A DNA stretch of 26,803 nt, taken from positions 1 through 26,803 of the forward strand of contig CAYPOV010000015.1 in assembly GCA_964412385.1 (NCBI GenBank), given 5' to 3'. A program made the position numbers and the translations under genes. This DNA is from JBGSYN01 sp964412385 (GTDB taxonomy: Bacteria > Pseudomonadota > Alphaproteobacteria > Geminicoccales > Geminicoccaceae). The notes under the pieces are model-generated. The model was not told where the DNA came from. It saw nothing but the letters and a program-made list of their open reading frames with translations, and made no database searches. Of this stretch, positions 24,084 through 26,803 are shown piece after piece (positions within the stretch are counted from its first letter, which is position 1; each line of letters starts with the position of its first letter).

Positions 24084-25025
24084 TTAGTGGGCTGGCGAGG
24101 CGGTCGATTGAACGAAATGTGCGGCAATCGCGTTACGTGCTGCCTGCAGCCGGGCAAAATCATCACCGGCGAGATAAGACGATCGTGTCAGAGGTGATGC
24201 CGAGACCATCAAGAAGCCCTTGGCTCTTGCCATTGATGCATAGCTTTCGAATTCCGTTGGTTCAACGAACCGGTCAACCTTGTGGTGTCGCGGTGTCGGC
24301 TGAAGGTACTGGCCGATGGTTAAGAAATCGACATCAGCCGCACGCATGTCGTCCATCACCTGAAGAACTTCACGCTTCTCCTCACCAAGTCCAACCATAA
24401 TCCCCGATTTGGTGAACACCGTCGGTCGCAATTCCTTGGCCCTTTGCAGCAGCCGCAACGAGTGGAAATAGCGCGCTCCCGGCCGAACCGTTCGATAGAG
24501 CCGTGGTACTGTCTCGAGATTGTGGTTGAAGACGTCGGGACCGGCCGCGATTACACGCTCTAGAGCACCGGGCTTGCGCATGAAATCTGGTGTGAGGACT
24601 TCAATGGTGGTGTCCGTCTCCAAAGCCCGAATCGATTCAATACTCCGTGCGAATTGGAAGGCACCGCCATCGGAAAGGTCGTCACGATCCACGGAGGTAA
24701 TGACAACGTGTTTGAGGCCAAGGTCGGCAACAAGCTCGGCGAGGTGCGCTGGTTCGCCCGAGTCAACCAAATTGGGAAGGCCGGTCTTGACGTTACAAAA
24801 GGCGCAGGCCCGGGTGCAAACATCACCCAGTATCATCACGGTTGCGTGCTTTTGCTCCCAGCACTCGCCAATGTTCGGGCATGCGGCTTCTTCGCAGACC
24901 GTGTGCAGCCTTTTTGCACGCACCAGTTTCCTGGTTTCCTGATAACCTTTTGAAACCGGTGCCTTCACACGAATCCAGGCCGGCTTTCGCTGAATTGTGG
25001 TCGGCGTGAGGGTGACGGTCGCCAT
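24084..25025 (-). CDS. lipA: Lipoyl synthase
   Basis: LipA is a radical-SAM enzyme that inserts two sulfurs into octanoyl groups on E2 and related proteins. The 313-residue product has the auxiliary cluster cysteines C44, C49 and C55 (CEEAACPNIGEC), the radical-SAM cysteines C70, C74 and C77 (CTRACAFC), and the C-terminal RSSY motif that ligates the auxiliary cluster. I chose ATG 25025, with GGAAGG 5 nt upstream; an open extension to 25079 would overlap lpd. It sits 22 nt after lpd, next to the enzyme complex whose E2 it lipoylates. Confidence 0.97.
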   Translation of the reverse strand: MATVTLTPTTIQRKPAWIRVKAPVSKGYQETRKLVRAKRLHTVCEEAACPNIGECWEQKHATVMILGDVCTRACAFCNVKTGLPNLVDSGEPAHLAELVADLGLKHVVITSVDRDDLSDGGAFQFARSIESIRALETDTTIEVLTPDFMRKPGALERVIAAGPDVFNHNLETVPRLYRTVRPGARYFHSLRLLQRAKELRPTVFTKSGIMVGLGEEKREVLQVMDDMRAADVDFLTIGQYLQPTPRHHKVDRFVEPTEFESYASMARAKGFLMVSASPLTRSSYLAGDDFARLQAARNAIAAHFVQSTASPAH

Positions 25026-25047
25026 CAAGTCCTTCCTTAATACCAGC

Positions 25048-26442
25048 TTAGAAGTGTATGGCGCGACCGTAGGCGTCAAGGGTGGCTTCGTGCATCATCT
25101 CCGACAAGGTCGGATGCGGAAACACTGCCTGCATCAAATCGAGCTCAGTGGCCTCGAGCTGCCGTGCGACGACGAAGCCCTGTATAAGTTCCGTCACCTC
25201 AGCCCCAACCATATGGGCGCCAAGGAATTCCCCGGTCTTGGCATCGAACACGGTCTTGACCATTCCTTCGGTCTCGCCAAGCGCGATAGCCTTGCCATTG
25301 CCGATATAGGGGAACCGTCCGACACGAACATCAAACCCGGCCGCTTTGGCAGCAGCTTCGGTCATTCCGACGCTGGCAATCTGCGGCTCAGAATAGGTGC
25401 ATCCCGGGATTTTGGACGTGTCCAAGGGGTGGACTGCCTCGCCGGCTATGGCCTCAACACATAGCACCCCTTCATGGCTCGCCTTGTGGGCAAGCCATGG
25501 TGGCCCGGCTACGTCGCCAATGGCGTAGATCCCTTTGACCGACGTTCGACAATGCTCATCGATTGTGATGTGACCGCGCTCGACCTCAACACCGAGATCC
25601 TCGAGGCCGAGCCTTTCCGTGTTGCCGATGATCCCGACGGCCATAATGACACGATCCGCAGTAAGGCTCTCCTCGTGGCCGTCCGATACCACGACCAACG
25701 TAACGCTATCGTCACTCCCTTTCATCGAGGATAGCATGGCGCCCGTCTTGATCTTGATGCCGCGTTTCTCGAATTGCGTTCGTGCGAACGCCGATATCTC
25801 CTCATCCTCGACCGGCAGAATTCGATCGACAACCTCGACGACGGTAACGTCCGCTCCCATTGAGCGGTAGAAGCTTGCGAATTCGATCCCTATTGCCCCT
25901 GAGCCAACGATCACCAGCGAGTTCGGCATGCTTTCCGGTACCATTGCTTCCTTGTAGGTCCAGATACGCCTGCCATCGCTTTCAAGTCCCGGAAGTTGCC
26001 GCGCGCGGGCTCCGGTCGCCACAATTATGTGCCGTCCCTCAACCACCAGATTGCCGTTGGGTCCTGAGATCTCGACCGTGCTGCTGCTGGAAAGGCGCCC
26101 TTCGCCATCGAAGACCGTGACTTTGTTTTTCTTGAGAAGATGGCGCACACCTTGATTGAGCTGGCCAGCAACGGCGCGTGACCGCTTGACGACGGCTTCG
26201 ATATCGAATCCCGGTTTCTCAGCCCTAAGACCAAAAGCCTCCAGATGGCTCAGATGTCCGTAGATTTCCGCTGTACGAAGCAATGCCTTGGTCGGAATAC
26301 ACCCCCAATTCAGGCAAATACCCCCCAGATGTTCGCGCTCGACAAGGCACGTCTTCATGCCGAGCTGGGCTGCCCGGATGGCGGCAACATAGCCTCCCGG
26401 ACCGCCGCCGATGACGACGATATCATAGGCCGCTTCTGCCAT
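25048..26442 (-). CDS. lpd: Dihydrolipoyl dehydrogenase (E3)
   Basis: Lpd reoxidises dihydrolipoamide on the E2 subunit of pyruvate dehydrogenase, passing electrons through FAD to NAD+. The 464 residues contain the FAD fold GGGPGGYVAA (12-21), the redox disulfide C43/C48 in GGICLNWGCIPTK, the NAD fold VGSGAIGIEFASFY, the second FAD contact GIYAIGDVAG, and the C-terminal His-Glu pair H443/E448 in PHPTLSE. No N-terminal lipoyl domain is present. AAGGA lies 8 nt before the ATG. It begins 15 nt after pdhC and is followed by lipA. Confidence 0.97.
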   Translation of the reverse strand: MAEAAYDIVVIGGGPGGYVAAIRAAQLGMKTCLVEREHLGGICLNWGCIPTKALLRTAEIYGHLSHLEAFGLRAEKPGFDIEAVVKRSRAVAGQLNQGVRHLLKKNKVTVFDGEGRLSSSSTVEISGPNGNLVVEGRHIIVATGARARQLPGLESDGRRIWTYKEAMVPESMPNSLVIVGSGAIGIEFASFYRSMGADVTVVEVVDRILPVEDEEISAFARTQFEKRGIKIKTGAMLSSMKGSDDSVTLVVVSDGHEESLTADRVIMAVGIIGNTERLGLEDLGVEVERGHITIDEHCRTSVKGIYAIGDVAGPPWLAHKASHEGVLCVEAIAGEAVHPLDTSKIPGCTYSEPQIASVGMTEAAAKAAGFDVRVGRFPYIGNGKAIALGETEGMVKTVFDAKTGEFLGAHMVGAEVTELIQGFVVARQLEATELDLMQAVFPHPTLSEMMHEATLDAYGRAIHF

Positions 26443-26457
26443 GGGTGGTTTCCTTTT

Positions 26458-26803
26458 CTAGTGAAGCAGCAGACCTAGCGGGTCTTCGATCTGTCGCTTG
26501 AACTCAGCGAGGAATTCCGCCCCGAGTGCTCCATCCACGACCCGGTGATCGATCGAAAGCGTGCAAGTCATCACGGTGGCAACAGCAAGCTCGCCATTCT
26601 TGACGACCGGCCGCTGCTCGCCGGCACCCACAGCGAGAATACAGGCCTGGGGTGGGTTGATGACCGCCGAGAATTCACGAATGCCATACATGCCGAGATT
26701 AGAGATCGAAAACCCGCCGCCTTGAAACTCTTCAGGCTTGAGCCGGTTTTCTCGCGCCCGGGCAGCCAAGTCTTTCATCTCTCTAGAAATCGTCACGAGT
26801 CCC
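26458..26803 (-). CDS. pdhC: Pyruvate dehydrogenase E2 (dihydrolipoyl acetyltransferase), C-terminal part
   Basis: This is the last 115 or so codons of an E2 acyltransferase, cut by the window edge. It shows SISNLGMYGIREFSAVINPPQ (as two adjoining family segments, SISNLGMYGI and FSAVINPPQ), ILAVGAGEQRPVV, and the catalytic DHRVVDGALGAEFL with the active-site histidine and aspartate. The NLGMYG and INPPQACILAVG pattern and the lpd/lipA neighbours point to pyruvate dehydrogenase, not 2-oxoglutarate dehydrogenase. The frame continues past 26803, with lipoyl and subunit-binding domains expected beyond. Confidence 0.93.
   Translation of the reverse strand, partial: GLVTISREMKDLAARARENRLKPEEFQGGGFSISNLGMYGIREFSAVINPPQACILAVGAGEQRPVVKNGELAVATVMTCTLSIDHRVVDGALGAEFLAEFKRQIEDPLGLLLH

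Noticed and set aside
1..26803. Mobile elements, toxin-antitoxin pairs, CRISPR arrays, defence genes, tRNA or rRNA genes
   Set aside because: No transposase, integrase, regular repeat-spacer pattern, RNA-gene signature or defence motif was found; nearly all sequence is accounted for by core genes.

Overview
The window is ordinary-looking, gene-dense chromosome from an alphaproteobacterium, most likely Rhodospirillales-like. The main evidence is the conserved alphaproteobacterial block ntrB-ntrC-ntrY-ntrX-trkA-dat-hfq-hflX. A fused ispDF gene and a pdhC-lpd-lipA-ratA run with a discrete E3 gene agree with this. Base composition is moderately GC-rich throughout. I saw no sign of a prophage, insertion sequence, integron, CRISPR array, tRNA or rRNA, and almost every gap is under about 200 bases.

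Layout. Positions 1-7701 are all on the minus strand. In transcription order this run is an aminotransferase, a small exported protein, a ClC-type anion transporter with CBS domains, UvrD helicase and PrmA, probably read together. A likely promoter then starts rpmI-rplT, and a hairpin terminator separates these from pheS, which is cut by the window edge. Positions 7872-11276 are on the plus strand: a membrane-anchored EEP-family phosphatase/nuclease, xseA and mazG, packed with 1-nt spacing or overlaps. Positions 11254-21789 are on the minus strand: ntrBC, ntrYX, trkA, dat, hfq and hflX, with hflX overlapping mazG tail to tail. Positions 21903-23576 are on the plus strand: ispDF and cinA. Positions 23579-26803 are on the minus strand: pdhC (partial), lpd, lipA and a RatA/Coq10-like gene.

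Function. The window joins nitrogen sensing (NtrBC, NtrYX), K+ uptake control (TrkA), RNA and ribosome control (Hfq, HflX, L35, L20, PrmA), DNA repair and nucleotide-pool cleaning (UvrD, XseA, MazG, CinA), isoprenoid synthesis (IspDF), and pyruvate dehydrogenase with its lipoylation enzyme.

No clearly new multi-gene system is present. The items most worth a second look are four: the two inverted repeats in the ntrB/ispDF divergent promoter region, one with NtrC-site-like geometry; a coding-like 56-codon open frame in the hfq leader with no conventional start; the ClC protein, which appears to lack the proton-pathway glutamate and the central tyrosine; and tandem hairpins that insulate pheS from rpmI-rplT.
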